Positions 32,552 through 64,000 of a DNA stretch of 64,000 bases are shown in pieces. The stretch lies in NCBI GenBank assembly GCA_029718625.1, contig CM056391.1, positions 782,162 to 846,161 of the forward strand. The letters are read 5' to 3'. The DNA comes from Synaphobranchus kaupii (Eukaryota > Chordata > Actinopteri > Anguilliformes > Synaphobranchidae). Numbering within the stretch: position 1 is the stretch's first letter; each line of letters starts with the position of its first letter. The notes below the pieces were generated by a model that was not told the DNA's origin, searched no databases, and worked only from the letters and a program-made list of their open reading frames with translations. A program made the position numbers and the translations under genes.

Positions 32552-35500
32552 TCAGTACATGGGTGGCTTTTCCTCTCCTTTCGGATTGGTCACCTTTTCC
32601 AGATTCTTGCTAATGATGTCATACAGTTCCGCCTGGACAGATGGCAAGAGTAAAAAATGAAATGATGGAGGAAGATTACAGTTTTTTTTTTTTTTACCCT
32701 GCGTGATTAAAATATTTTAATTTTACATTAAGAAAATAAATACCATAAAATTAAGCCGATTTTATTCAGCTGTGATCTAAAATTATTTTTTATCCTGACA
32801 GCAACAAAGTTTTTATACTGCTGACTACAAGAGTATTTGGTCAATTCAAGACCATGTTTTTGTGCAAGTATGACATTTAAAAAAAAATAAAAAATAAGTC
32901 GTGTGTCCGTTTAGTAGACTGGCAATCAGAAGTGAGATTAAAGTAACTTCACACAGAATGGACACACCACGTCAGACCTCTAGGATCTTGTGTTTAGAAA
33001 TAATGACATGCTTCACATCAAAAGGAAATGTTATTTTTCCGTTGATAATTTTCTAAAAAGCCAAAGTGTACAACCTTGGGTGCGTCCCAATATTCTTCAC
33101 TCCTCCTTTCCTCCACTCCCCCACTACCACTCGTCTCCTACCCGGAAGTATGCAAAACAGCCTGGACGTTTTGATTACAAGAAGTTGCAAGTACAGTATG
33201 CAATGTACCTGACATTGCGGTTTGCGTTGAGACAATCAATTTGTAACCTTTTTAATGAATATGTGGCCTAATCAGCAACATTAGATTAAGACACAAAGAT
33301 CGGTTTCCGGGGCACGGAGGACATGAGGATGCATTTTACAAGTATTGGGACGTGCCCCGAGTCTTGTTTCCGCTCACGGACTGCCAAGTGAAGCGTATAT
33401 GTAGAACCGGACAAACTGCTTCTCAAACCACATTCCCTTCACTGAGCCAGTTACTCTGACTCACATAGAAACCGCGGATATCCAGCACAACCACCCGGAT
33501 CTCACAGTAGGTCGCCTCGTCTTTCTCATGGACTAGCGAGCGGTAATCCATCTGTCAGCGGGGAGAAAAACATTGAAAGGAAGATGGCGTGGTGGAGAAT
33601 CGCAAAGAGAACGGAATGACAGTTCATAAGAATAGGACACACTGTATGTTAATGTGACCTCATCACTTCAGATATAATAATGCGTATATCTCACATACAG
33701 CAGCGCGTTGTACTATACTGACATATGGGGGCGGCCGTATAGTTCAGTGCTTAAGGAGCTACACTTGTAACTAACAGGTCGTTCCTTTGCAGGTTAGATT
33801 CTCAGGTGGGGCACTGCCAGGTTGTCTTTTTGAGCGAGGTACTTAACCCAGCCTCAGTAACTATCCAGCTGTACTAAATGGATTGTATGTAAAATTGTAA
33901 TATTAGCCACTGTGGATAAGATGATCTGCAAAATGTGTAAATGGAAATGTAAGGCAGGATCTTCTCACCACGTGAGTTTCCTTGGAGGCTTTGGCCACTG
34001 CATCACCCCGCTCTGAAAAGTACCTGAAAGCGGCAACAGGACCATGTTCTACATGCATTCCAGCTATTCCCCACAATATAGCCATTTGTCAGATGGACAA
34101 CGTACAACATACATTTCAAAATAAAAGTCACAGACAGAATTGCATGTTGGCGAGTGTTATTCCAGTGAATATGTAACATTAAAATGTTTGCGTTGCTGTC
34201 AATAGTAAGTGACAAAGACATAATCTTGATTTGGCTCTGGGTCATTCCGTGTCAACCAGTGTTCTGAAAAGTTCCTGTATGACCCTCTCAGATTTTGATG
34301 AAACTCCATCATAATAATCCAGTGTGTGAAAAATGAACACACACAAAAAATTAGCCTCATACGACATGTCGTTTCCGAGATATGGCCTCCTGAAATTTGC
34401 TCAAAACCTCCGTCTTTGGCGCTCGCGAGTCGTGAAAACGTGCGAATGTGATTTTTTCCAACTTTGGAAGCTTATAACTTGGGATTGGTAACAGCTATAG
34501 AGCTATAGAGCTGAAAATCACCAAAAACATGTGCGACTGAACAAAGTGGCTACTTTGGGTGCATATAACTTGAAAAGGGAAGGGGGTACAAGTAATCTGA
34601 GCCAGATTTGTGCAAGGCCATATCTTGGCGACGTCGTATGAGGCAAATTTTTTGTGTGTGTTCATTTTTCATACAATGTATTATTATGATGGAGTTTCAT
34701 CAAAATCTGAGAGGGTCATGCAGGGACCACTGGTTGATGTGACACAGAATGACCCCTCTGTACTTTTAGATTTGTAATCAAACAATTCAATAACAATATG
34801 GTTAAAGTGCAGATTCTCAGATGTTATTAAAGGGTGTTCTTACACATTTTGCTTTCAGAATGTAGAAATGACAGACCCCCCCCCCCCCATTTCAGGCTAC
34901 CATAATGTTTGGGACAAGTAAAAGATCATTGTTTAGCTGTTTGTTAATGAAAACAACAAAAAATCTTGAATGAAAAGCCCAATTAAATATATAACATAAA
35001 ATGACAGAAAACCTCTCACTTGTTAATGTTGGTCTGAAAACCCTCCACTTTGGTCTTCACTGCAGCGATCCTCTCCAGAATTTTCTCCTACATATAAACA
35101 GTGATTGAGGAAAGGCCTATGACAGAGTTATAACCATAAATATAATACGATGATGATTTACTCCCTCTTAATTTCACAATAAAAGGTTGCTGACAAAATT
35201 CAATTTTAAAGCTAGTTCAAGCCATATTACTGGATTACTTACTATTATTTGGATCATCTGCCTATAGGCATTACAGTAGATTTAATCACCCCTGAGTTAC
35301 AAAGAAGATTTTTTTGTTAAATAAATAAAAAAATATGTGTGTGCTCGCTGTCGATTTACCTGGATTGCCACACCAAAGTCATTTCCATCCTCTATCTTAG
35401 GGATAAGATGCTGTATCCAGCAGGAGACCTGAGACCGAGAGAAAGGCTATTTATACTGTAGATCTCATGCCTCTTTACACTGGGTCCTGTTTTCTACACG

Positions 35501-38500
35501 TCCGTCTGTAGCATCCATTGCTTCAGAAGTGGTGCTAGGCTTGCTTTTTACTGATACCATCTTCTGTGGCAGCTGCTCAGATAATGGCCTGGTGCAAATA
35601 ATGAAGTAGAGCTCAAATTGTTTTTTTAGCCACAGTGCTGAACTTATCTTCCAAGCTGGGGGTGTTATTATAGGGATCAACAGTACTTGTACCCCCCCCC
35701 CTCAGGAAACACACATAAGCCTGTACAGACAACAGTGTTCTGACAAGTCGTTTGTTATTTCCGTGGTTCTGCCTGGAACTGAAACGAACTGCACATTTAA
35801 ATCACCAGGGGTCACCCTACCATCACTAAACCAAACCGACTGTTTTATTTGAAACCGTTTTACAATTTATGTGAATCTCTCCGTCTCGTCTATTCACATT
35901 GCTGAAAACCTGCGGCCTCCCTGTTTTGCCAATTTTGTTTGGTTGAAAGCGACCCATGTGAATCTGTTTTGGTAGAACACAAAGACGCTGAGCTCATTTT
36001 ACCCTCTCATGCTAACAGTCAATCTTTTTTTTTTTTTACTGAGTAAACCGTTTCATTAACTGCATTTCCTGTGATTTGTAGACAACTATAAAACTTTTTA
36101 TTACTAAGTAATTACCCTGCTGGTGACTCACCGTGATACAGGTCTCCTGCAGGGCACTGATCTCTGGCTTCACTCTGTCCAGCAGATTCACAATCTTCTC
36201 GTTGCCTTTGATGTAGCCACACTTTGGAGCTGTGAGGAACAGTTTCGTATCAACAGACACAGGGCAGCGCTTTAAGGTGACCACGTACGGGAGGGGGGAT
36301 GACAGAGCGATACGTTTCAAAGAGAAGACGGAAAACTAGGTCTCTCACGTTTCTTTTTCTTCTTCTTCTTCTTCTTGTCCTCATCGTCTTCATCGGTCTC
36401 CATTTCCTTTGGGAGGGAAAAGCAGAAAGCCGAAGTAGAGCTTCAGGAAGGAAACCACACCCACAGTAAACAGCCATTTTTGAGCCACTTCATGTTTTAC
36501 GAGAGGCATGTTGAGTGAACTGGCTGGAGGTCTCCATAGGGGAAGTCTACTCGGTAACGCTAATCTAGATGTTCTCAAACTTGGGCTTGGGGGAATCCTT
36601 GCGTGCATTGGATTTCACTCCGTCCAGAGTTGCAGCCCTTGAATTGTAATTAGCTATTAATTGTTCTTAATAAGATACTTCTAAATGCCACATTATGTCA
36701 GACATAGCTTTACATGCCACTGAGAATATTCACAACCCAAGTATTTTAACCAGTAACATCCACTAATGCTGATGTCGTTTCCTGTTATGTAAAATTATTA
36801 GGCAAATTATTCCTTTGCATTTATTTAATTGATTACACTACAAACTCACGGGTGACATGTTGGATCCTAATTGCTGAAGGTGTATACACCTACATTACAT
36901 ACATTATAGGCATTTACCTGGTCAGTGAAACTAAATCAAGATGCCAATACCTGCATTGTGTTAAGTTTAAGGTAAAAAACAATGCAAGCGGCTGTAAATA
37001 TCTGCACTAGCCTATGTAAGGGACAATTTTATGTCTGTGCTTTGCTGAAATATATTAAAAAACCTGCTTGTTTAAGATAGGGAGTTGACAGGGGGAGGGA
37101 GTTGACAGCTCAAGGTTGAAAGAGAGGGACATGTTGTTTTCAGCGTGCATCTCTATCTGTATCAGTTGGGTGCACCTGTGTGTCAGAAACTCTGACCTAT
37201 ACGAGGGCAACTTTGTTGCCAGAAGAAACTGTGGGCATTATGCATATTAAACTAATAATGTTGCATGTGAAGCCCGGCCAGTGGGAAACTACTGAGCTGA
37301 GACCTGCTTGTTAGTCACGTCATATCACGAGGCAAGGCCTTGAGAGGGAGCGTGGCGATAAGTAGACGCCCTGCTTGTGTGTTAATATATATTTGTGTTC
37401 TCTCTCTGAGAAATCAGAGAGCTAGGTAAGAGCTTTCTCATTTTTTGTTTCTGCTTGCAAGAGAAATAAAGTCTTATTGTGTTTAAATCTGTCTCTGCTG
37501 TGGAATCATATTGGTATGATTGACAACTTCAGCCCTGGTCATAAGAAGGGAAAATAGAATTTCCCTCACACCTACAGCAAGCAAAACCCCCAATATGTCA
37601 AACGGCTGTGCACTGGGAGTGCTGCGCCCATTGCCGATTTTCTGGTAGTTGTACGGTTGTCCGCTCCATGTCGACATGCTAATTACCTCGTCTTCCGGGG
37701 TGGGGGGGTCAGGAATTGGGATGTCCAGGGGTGCGTGGACAGAGGACAGGTCTGTAAGGCTGAACTCGTCTGCCTGATACAGGGTTGAAAAAAAAAAGAG
37801 GCTTCGGGATGAGACGTCACCAAATCAGATCTCGACTCACTACGCTCATCAGAAATCCCCTGGAAGATATTATCAGATAGAGAGTGGATGTGCCCGAGGC
37901 GGGGGGGGGGTGGGCGGGGTCTTGGCAGAATCTCAAAATACAATCCGGCTATTCTCCAACCACTGGGGGGTACACTGGTAATGGTTGAGGTGAGTCTCAC
38001 ACACACATAGCCCCGCGCCTCTCCCCATACTGCAAATAAAATACTAATTCTACAGTGGCTGTATAAATGGAATAATTATATTGGCCAAATAATGGTGGTG
38101 TACATAAAACACCCTCGGTCGCTAAATGCACACCAGCAGTGTTGGATTTACACTGCCATTTTTGCTGTGCTGAGAAACTGAATCAGGCTTATATTGGCAC
38201 ATTAGGCTAGCACTACACAGAGAAACTGAATCAGTGTTATATTAGCATATTAGGCTAGCGCTATACAGAAGAAACTGAATCAGTGTTATATTAGCATATT
38301 AGGCTAGCACTACACAGAGAAACTGAATCAGTGTTATATTAGCATATTAGGCTAGCGCTACACAGAGAAACTGAATCAGTGTTATATTAGCATATTAGGC
38401 TAGCACTACACAGATAAACTGAATCAGTGTTATATTAGCATATTAGGCTAGCGCTACACAGAGAAACTGAGTCAGTGTTATATTAGCATATTAGGCTAGC

Positions 38501-40609
38501 ACTACACAGAGAAACTGAATCAGTGTTATATTAGCATATTAGGCTGGCGCTCCACAGAGAAACTGAATCAGTGTTATATTAGCATATTAGGCTAAGTGCT
38601 TGATATGGGGAAGCCTACCTTCAGCAAGTTATCCAGCTGTGAGATCTTCTGAGGAATGTGATTTGAAAACAGATCTTCGGCCTAAACACCACACGCATAC
38701 CCATGAACACACACACACACACGCACGCACTGGTTACGCAACAACGTTGCACATATCCACTTGCCATTTTCAGCCCTCAAGACGGTCAATCAACATATAA
38801 TCAAATCAGCAGTCTCACACTGCATAGACAAATAGCGGCACACATTTCTACATGCAAAAACATTTCTCTGAGATGTAGTGCAACAAACTGCCCTAACTAT
38901 CCCTAAGGCAAATTAAATTATGCATTATTGAATTTAATAATTACTGACTCCCATTTTTTTATTTTATTTTGCAACACTTTTAAAGTATGCCACCCTTTAT
39001 TAGACTCTGCGTCAGACTGTACCTTAAACTCAGTTGTAGCATTTTCTTTGAGAAATATTAAAACGCACACCATGCACAAGTACACACATCACACCACACA
39101 ACAACAAATGTGCAAATAACAGAAATACAAACCTGTTGGTACAGAGACTGGTGGAAGCTGTCAACCTGAAAGAGACACAAAGAATAGAGATTAATTTAAT
39201 AATTTTCACATGGAACGCTCCGTGCCGTCAGTGCTACTGAAATGACAGTGCATCAACTTAAGGCTATTCAGAATCTATGCAACTGTCTGCACTGTGCATG
39301 AGTCTGACAACTGTGTATTGAGCAAGTGAATTGTTGTTTGTCAACACACTTTTCTGAACAAAATAATGCCAATAGTTATAATAATAACAATCATTTTATT
39401 TTAATAACAATCATTTATCATTTTTTATGATGTGGTTTTCGCACACCCAAAGCACAGGATGCAGAAAATTGTTCAAACATATTGTGTAGTCTTTTTTTTT
39501 TAATGTAAGTGTAACACAGATGAATTGCACATTATTTCCACTATAAATGACTGGCATTTAACACTTTCAAGTGACACATAAAGTTTGAATGGCCACATTC
39601 TCTTCAGATTGTAAGATGAAGAAACCCAGGGCCAAGTTACATTAAATAATTTAGGAAACATTGGGTAGCATTGCTTTGGAATAGAGCTTGTTTAATTTGT
39701 GTGAGCTAAGATAGCCTGTAGCCTATTGTTTGTTGTAATTCTGATATCAGTATTTTTAATGGCAGGCCTAGACTTTGCTAGTTTTATTATATAGGCCTAC
39801 GGTGGTTTGTATGTGTGAGTAACTTGGCATTTTTGTAAGTATTATATGAGTATTCTGATGGACACGGCACATTGTCTCCAATGATTGCACTTGTGTGTAG
39901 CAATGTACATCTATATTTGGGCACTGTGTGCCAGAGTTTGGGTGGAGGAATCGCCTAGTGTACGACAAGTTGTTTGCTTTCGATTTCAGCAATGATGGCT
40001 GAAATCCAGGTTTAGGATGACTAGGGACTTTTCCACAAATTCATCTCTGTGCTCCTCTTAAATAATGAAACACCCCAAAAATCATTATGGCAGTTAAGTC
40101 ATCTAAAATACATCAACTTTATCCTGTCTCAAAGTCGCCTACTTTCTCCTGCTCCACTTCTGTTACCACGTCGCTCTGGATACGTGAATGTAAGCCTGCT
40201 AAGTGAAGGCATTGGCTAATTCTCACTGCATAATTCTGGAATCACAACTATAAAGTGAACATGTTTTAATACCAACGTAGGGAGATATAGCCTATGTCGG
40301 TAAACGTGTACAATTTCACGCCATGTTCGTAAATCATTCAGCAGTTAATTTGCCTTGCTACATCTGAACACGCTACTATGGTTTCCGTAGGCTAGGCTAA
40401 TGTACACTGAGCATCGGGCACCGAAGACGGCTATCAGAAGCGTTGGAAGTGTTCACATTTAGCCACCGATAGCCTGTATACAGTCAAATGTAGGCTGATG
40501 GAACAGAGAGATTCGGGACCACTTTATAGCCTATAGTTTTGCTCATTGTAATTCAGCTTACCTTAACAGCGTTCTCTGTACTCAATTTAAGCACGGAAGT
40601 TTTCGACAT
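32552..40609 (-). CDS. psme2: Proteasome activator PA28 beta (PSME2), complete
   Basis: Eleven coding exons on the minus strand: 40562-40609, 39133-39165, 38619-38681, 37687-37773, 36349-36406, 36132-36229, 35360-35428, 35020-35087, 33969-34023, 33465-33551 and 32552-32632. The joined CDS is 747 nt (248 residues plus stop), all GT-AG and in phase. Marks include [20 protein letters not shown] in the N-terminal PA28 helix region, a Lys-rich linker, [40 protein letters not shown] (activation-loop helix pair), [20 protein letters not shown], and the end [11 protein letters not shown]. The C-terminal MY is the PSME2 type. With PSME1 it forms the heteroheptameric 11S cap that opens the 20S/immunoproteasome gate, so interferon regulation is expected. 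Introns carry a solo LTR, a 48-bp minisatellite, a SINE and MITEs. Confidence 0.96.
33078..33360. mobile_element. Compact MITE, relative of 3906-4511, in psme2 intron
   Basis: Starts GGGTGCGTCCCAATATTCTT and ends in TTGGGACGTGCCCC. It shares CTCCACTCCCCCACTACCAC and CACAAAGATCGGTTTCCGG blocks with the element at 3906-4511 but lacks the minisatellite. Confidence 0.75.
33727..33955 (+). repeat. tRNA-derived SINE in psme2 intron
   Basis: The head GGCCGTATAGTTCAGTGCTT resembles an A box, and GCAGGTTAGATTCTC resembles a B box. The tail GGATAAGATGATCTGCAAAA with AAATGGAAATGTAA is shared with copies at 44362-44595 and 58742-58935. It is degenerate and not a functional tRNA. Confidence 0.75.
34239..34755. 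mobile_element. Inverted-repeat element in psme2 intron
   Basis: GGGTCATTCCGTGTCAACCA at the left is mirrored by ACACAGAATGACCC at the right. Arms of about 140 bp pair (e.g. GATTTTGATGAAACTCCATC against GATGGAGTTTCATCAAAATC). CTCT flanks both ends. No coding capacity. Confidence 0.8.
36349..36406 (-). CDS. psme2: psme2 exon 5: acidic then poly-Lys linker
   Basis: Encodes [19 protein letters not shown] with one leftover nucleotide. It is the surface loop between PA28 helices 1 and 2 (the region called KEKE in PA28 alpha). Nine consecutive Lys are coded by AAG/AAA repeats, which makes the exon prone to slippage length changes. Confidence 0.9.
37015..37570. mobile_element. Solo LTR (ERV/LTR retrotransposon) in psme2 intron
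   Basis: Starts TGTAAGGGA and ends TCCCTCACA (short inverted ends, TG...CA). It is flanked by a perfect 4-bp duplication CCTA (37011-37014 and 37571-37574). It contains AATAAAGTCTT about 100 bp before the end and a TATATATTTGTGTTCTCTCT start-like region, the usual LTR order of promoter then poly(A) signal. The length is 556 bp. No internal gag/pol sequence is present, as expected after LTR-LTR recombination. Confidence 0.85.
38170..38595. repeat. 48-bp minisatellite, about 9 copies, in psme2 intron 3
   Basis: Unit contains AGAAACTGAATCAGTGTTAT then ATTAGCATATTAGGCTAG and C(A/G)CTACACAG. A/G variants at one site (AGCACT/AGCGCT) largely alternate from copy to copy, suggesting a two-unit higher-order period. 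The array ends about 25 bp from the exon 3 donor. Confidence 0.92.
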
Positions 40610-43600
40610 TTTCAGATTCGCAGCTAAACAACGCTTTACAGATCAGTGTTCAACTAGATGACCGTAATTACTCTATAAATAAACCGAGAGCACCCGGGTC
40701 TTCTAGTAGGTTATAGCCTAGCCTACTACCTCACCGTCGTATTTCTGACCAACACAAATTTCTTTACCAAGTTACCAACTTTCGATTTCAGTACCATTTC
40801 GTTTGAGCACATGATTAAATAGCACCTCCCATTTTCAATCCGTTGGTTTAGCCTAACGTTAAATGATTTTGTGAAAACGAATGTGCATATAATTACAATA
40901 AATGTAACACCGCTATTGAGACATTAGCATTTGAATTAGTATGTCACCAAAATCACAAATGTAGGCAGATTTGTATTTGTGTAAGCGGTTGCGCTGACTC
41001 TCTTATTTCAACCCTTTTCCCTAACAAAAATGAACTATAGTATTGCTATAGTTATCTTCTAGAAAACTATAAGGATATTATAGTTTTTTCGCCCACTAAT
41101 GCTATAGTATTTGTCACTGTAGTACAATAGTATCACTATAGTGTTTTCACACCCTATAATAATTATTTCGTATTTATCCCTATAGGACAATAGTATGACT
41201 ATAGTGTGTACGAAAAAACTATCAGGGAATTCAACCACATTCAGAAAAGATCCACACTTTTTGGAATATTGCCTTCATCAATGAAAGTTAATTTGGCACA
41301 AAAAATATAATTCATTAATAAGTAACTTCATTAAATAGCCTAATCTATAAATTTACTTTTGTCTTAATGGGTTGTCAACATCCAGTATGCGCGTCGGTTG
41401 CCCATTAAGCCTATTCACTCATAGGTGGCCTGTCATTTATAGGCTAATGTAATCCATGTGACAGACTGTGACTGTGTCAAATCCTCATGCAAATGTATTA
41501 GTGATTGTGTTAAATTGAATATGGCATAAAGGTTAGCATATTCATTTTCTTGAATGAATGAAGAATAGCCTATGGCTAGGGCACATGGAATAGGCATGCA
41601 ATAGCTCAATGTAACACAAGATATAATTAACCCTTGTGTGGTGCTCGGGTCGGTGGGACCCGTATTCAATGTTTACTAAAAGAAAAATGATGCAATATAC
41701 AAAAATCACATTTTATCACAAAAAACAAATATCACTTTTATTGATAAATGTGATCTAGCAGAGGTAAATGGTCAATATTAACCATATATGCGGTCTATAT
41801 TGCTTGTAATTGAGATAAAGTCAATATCTGTGAAGTATTTTTACGTAAATTGTTATGGCTTTATTGTTTTAAAAACCCAATAATGTTGTGGGTCCACCAG
41901 ACCCGCGAACACTGGGTGAGTAACAAAAACACGAACACCACACAAGGGTTAATGATATTGAGGTAGATTGGATAACTGATTTAACTAGGCTATGTAAAAT
42001 TGTGGCTTAAAATTATTCGTTTTTTATATCTGGAGTAGAGCAACGGGGGAATTCCAGGATGGGTTAACGACAATAATTTGGCCGATCATGGCAACGTTCC
42101 CTTTAAGAAATACAAGTGTAACCCATAGACTGTATAAAAATAGTGTGTAACCACAGTTCTGTGAGTGAAACTGAAACTGGTTGCCATTTTGGCTCTAGTA
42201 GCCAGGTGATTTGATTTCTATAGGAGTCAATGAGAGTTTGACACAAAATGGCAATCCAGAGGTGACTAGTTTCCAGCAACGATCCAATGCGCATAAGCCC
42301 CAGCCCCTCTGCTGCTCGGAACTGTAAGCAGTGAAACACAGCTGGCTAAGTTGAGTAGGAAGTTCTGTGCAAGCGATGCACACTTACAACCAGCGGTGTC
42401 TGAGACTGTATGTTTTTCTTTACAAACAATTAGAAGCTAATAACAACAATTAAAGTATAAAATAAATTACTTAACCACTTAGCCTACTGAAATATAAAAA
42501 AGAGCTTCGTAAATTGAGGTAACGTAAATTTGCTTTCGATTTCAACTGCTTGACAATATGACCAAGTCGAGCAATATTAATATTGAGACTTGCATAGTGA
42601 ACCTGTTCTTGGTTCGATTGACATTGTTAGGAACTATCTCGAACAGGCTAATAAAGCGATGTTTAGTTTGTCAAAACTTTTCTTGTTTATGTAGCGAAGC
42701 GAAGTGTTATGTTTTTCAACATAGCCTATCTCACTCAGTTAGGGAGCTTCTTGCTGGCGCATAGTAGCCTAACGTTAGCCAACTGTTTGGGAAGTTGTTT
42801 GCGTTCTTTTATTTATATGTAATAATTAACAATAGAATGCATTTGTCATCGGCCACTTCGCTGACTATTCTTTCAGTCGTATCCGGTTTGTGTATGGTAG
42901 CCTAGGCTATATCGGGAAAATGTAAAATGCGCACGCGCGTACACAAAGGCTAGCTACATCCATAAAAACGCGTGAAATACGTAACTATGTTATAACTCCA
43001 TTATACCAGAGATTGTATAGTATATCTCTATAGGCTTTGGTTATACTCTTTAATGCTGCAGCCCTTACGGCTAAGAGGTGTGTGTGTTTGCGCGCGCGCG
43101 TTTGTGTGCCGTTTTTGCTGGATGACATATTTGTGTGACGAATATTAGGCTACCATTTGTGTGAAGAAAGCTACCTTTGATCTGTTACCTGAATGTTATT
43201 GGCATATTGCTACTGTTATCTCCTTGTCTGGATGAGTTCTTCTACGTGACAGTGTTATCAGTGACAGAAATAATTGTGTTTCTGCTTATTTAGCAGTGTT
43301 AAGTGCTTTAACAGCGTCACCTGCGGTTGAGTGTGCTGTGTTCCGTGCACCTGTCCCACACCTGTATGACCACATTGTTCACATTCCCCAGTAATCACTC
43401 AAGCCATAGTCATTGACTGTACAGAAACAGCCTTTAGAGCTGAACCATGAGCTGAACTCAGATCTGTTGTTTTTTAACATCTCAGTCAGTGATCCAATAA
43501 GATCAGATAATCTGTGTTAGCAGCCAGTGCATAGCAGTTTCAGTCATTCCAGGTTTTATCAGAAGCAAATTACCTGAGAGGATGTGCAAGCAGTGTCCAC

Positions 43601-43984
43601 GGTCCACTCAGGACAGTAATCTACATAACAGCCAAAGCCTCACACACATCCCATTCCTGCAGTGATCTCTAGCTGATACTTATTTAGCTCATGATTTAGG
43701 CCTAATTCTCTGTGTTATGACCTGAGTTGACTATGTTTGTCAGGTAAATTGAACATGCTCATGGTGCTGTGTCAATATCGTCTGTATATCGTCAATATCG
43801 TCTATCGTATTGCTGATCCGTAAAAAGTGTAATTTCTCTCTTGTGCTGCCGCTCTTGTGCAACGTGTTTGAGCGATAATATTTCACACTTTGCTTTGTGC
43901 AAGTCCTTCTGGTTGAGAGTGTCTGCCCAATTTATGTAATGTAAAGCAGTTGTGACACAGTGTAATTTAATCCTTCTCAGATCG
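40610..43984. other. psme2-rnf31 head-to-head intergenic region
   Basis: Separates the psme2 and rnf31 start codons by 3.4 kb. It contains an AT-rich ACTATAGT-type repeat (41030-41230), a piggyBac-like MITE (41631-41948), a dispersed repeat starting ACCCATAGACTGTATAAAAA (42118-42400) and otherwise unassigned sequence. An acceptor-like TTCTCAG sits 4 bp before the rnf31 start codon (43974-43980), so rnf31 probably has an upstream non-coding exon here that I could not place. Confidence 0.6.
41631..41948. mobile_element. piggyBac-like MITE, copy 1
   Basis: CCCTTGTGTGGTGCTCGG at the left, inverse ACCACACAAGGG at the right, flanked on both sides by TTAA (41627-41630, 41949-41952), the piggyBac target. 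318 bp, AT-rich core, no gene. A second copy in reverse orientation is at 49741-50123. Confidence 0.88.
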
Positions 43985-63533
<19,549 letters not shown>

Positions 63534-64000
63534 GTATGATAAGCATCTCTCTCTCTCTGGTTTTTAAATCGTACATTTCCTTGTGTTGTTCACTGTAAAT
63601 TGTGCCAAATGTCAGCATTCCATGTTTTGTAAGAGTCACTTCCTCCCATGGCAGCATTTTGGTGTCTGGGACCGTCTCACACTCAAGCCAGATTTGGTTG
63701 TATTCTCGGGGAAGTAAAGTGATTTTGCCTCCCTGCATTTTCACATTTAAGTCAGAAAGTGCGGCTCCGTCTCAACCTTCGGCCTCTTAAGATTGACACC
63801 TCTCCTTCCTTCACCTTGTTTGTAATTTGTATTATAGGAGTAAAATGAGAATCTCTCTCTCCCTCACTTATTGTCTTCCTCACTGTCCTCCCCACCTCAT
63901 CCCTCTCTCTTCTCTCCTCCATAATCTCTATCTCTCTCTCTCTCCCTCTGTCCCTCCCCATAACTGCTCTTTTTCTCTTTTCCTCATTCTCTGTCTCCAT
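63534..64000. other. rnf31 intron 20, incomplete
   Basis: No further exon recognised. A CT-rich stretch from 63850 to the end suggests an acceptor may follow just outside the window. Confidence 0.5.

Noticed and set aside
33727..33800. tRNA gene
   Set aside because: Only A- and B-box-like words of a SINE remain; no cloverleaf can be drawn. The same is true at 44362, 57179 and 58742.
42103..42383. Minus-strand frame starting MFHCLQFRAAEGLGL
   Set aside because: It lies in a dispersed fish repeat that starts ACCCATAGACTGTATAAAAA; no splice or homology support.

Overview
The window is vertebrate nuclear DNA, almost certainly from a ray-finned (teleost) fish. The genes are intron-rich with GT-AG junctions, the proteins are vertebrate-specific (PGC-1 alpha, PSME2, RNF31/HOIP), and the intergenic and intronic DNA is packed with fish-type DNA transposons, SINEs, CA/CT microsatellites and minisatellites. 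There is one run of exactly 500 N (15926-16425).

Layout. Positions 1-14131, minus strand: exons 3 to 8 of a PGC-1 alpha-type coactivator gene (ppargc1a), running off the left edge inside the RS-rich exon. Positions 16426-23180: avl9 exon 1 (minus strand, 18315-18398) head to head with a complete lsm5 gene (plus strand, 20016-23180). Positions 24038-31636: a 7.6 kb interval bounded by hAT-type inverted termini and an 8-bp duplication, holding a Tc1-like element with a broken DDE transposase, a related short element, a second nested hAT element and a stray TRIM-type RING exon. Positions 32552-40609, minus strand: a complete psme2 gene (11 coding exons). Positions 43985-63533, plus strand: rnf31 (HOIP), from its start codon through PUB, zinc-finger, UBA and RING-IBR-RING regions into the start of the C-terminal LDD; the 3' end is beyond the window.

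How the genes relate. psme2 (PA28 beta, 11S proteasome activator) and rnf31 (catalytic subunit of the linear ubiquitin ligase LUBAC) lie head to head as in mammals; both act in inflammation and antigen processing. lsm5/avl9 is also a conserved head-to-head pair. In contrast, ppargc1a lacks exons 1-2 and avl9 lacks everything after exon 1, and both losses point at the 500-N gap. A scaffold misjoin or rearrangement there is the simplest reading.

The most interesting signals are: (1) three unrelated inverted-repeat elements, each carrying an expanded internal minisatellite, the largest about 3.7 kb of 28-bp units inside an rnf31 intron; (2) a 272-codon open extension of ppargc1a exon 5 ending at a second, phase-matched donor and containing a PGC-1 beta/PRC-like motif; (3) a frame break at a C14 run in rnf31; (4) nested transposons with readable target-site duplications around an orphan RING exon. 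No CRISPR array, operon, prokaryotic feature or convincing tRNA/rRNA gene is present.
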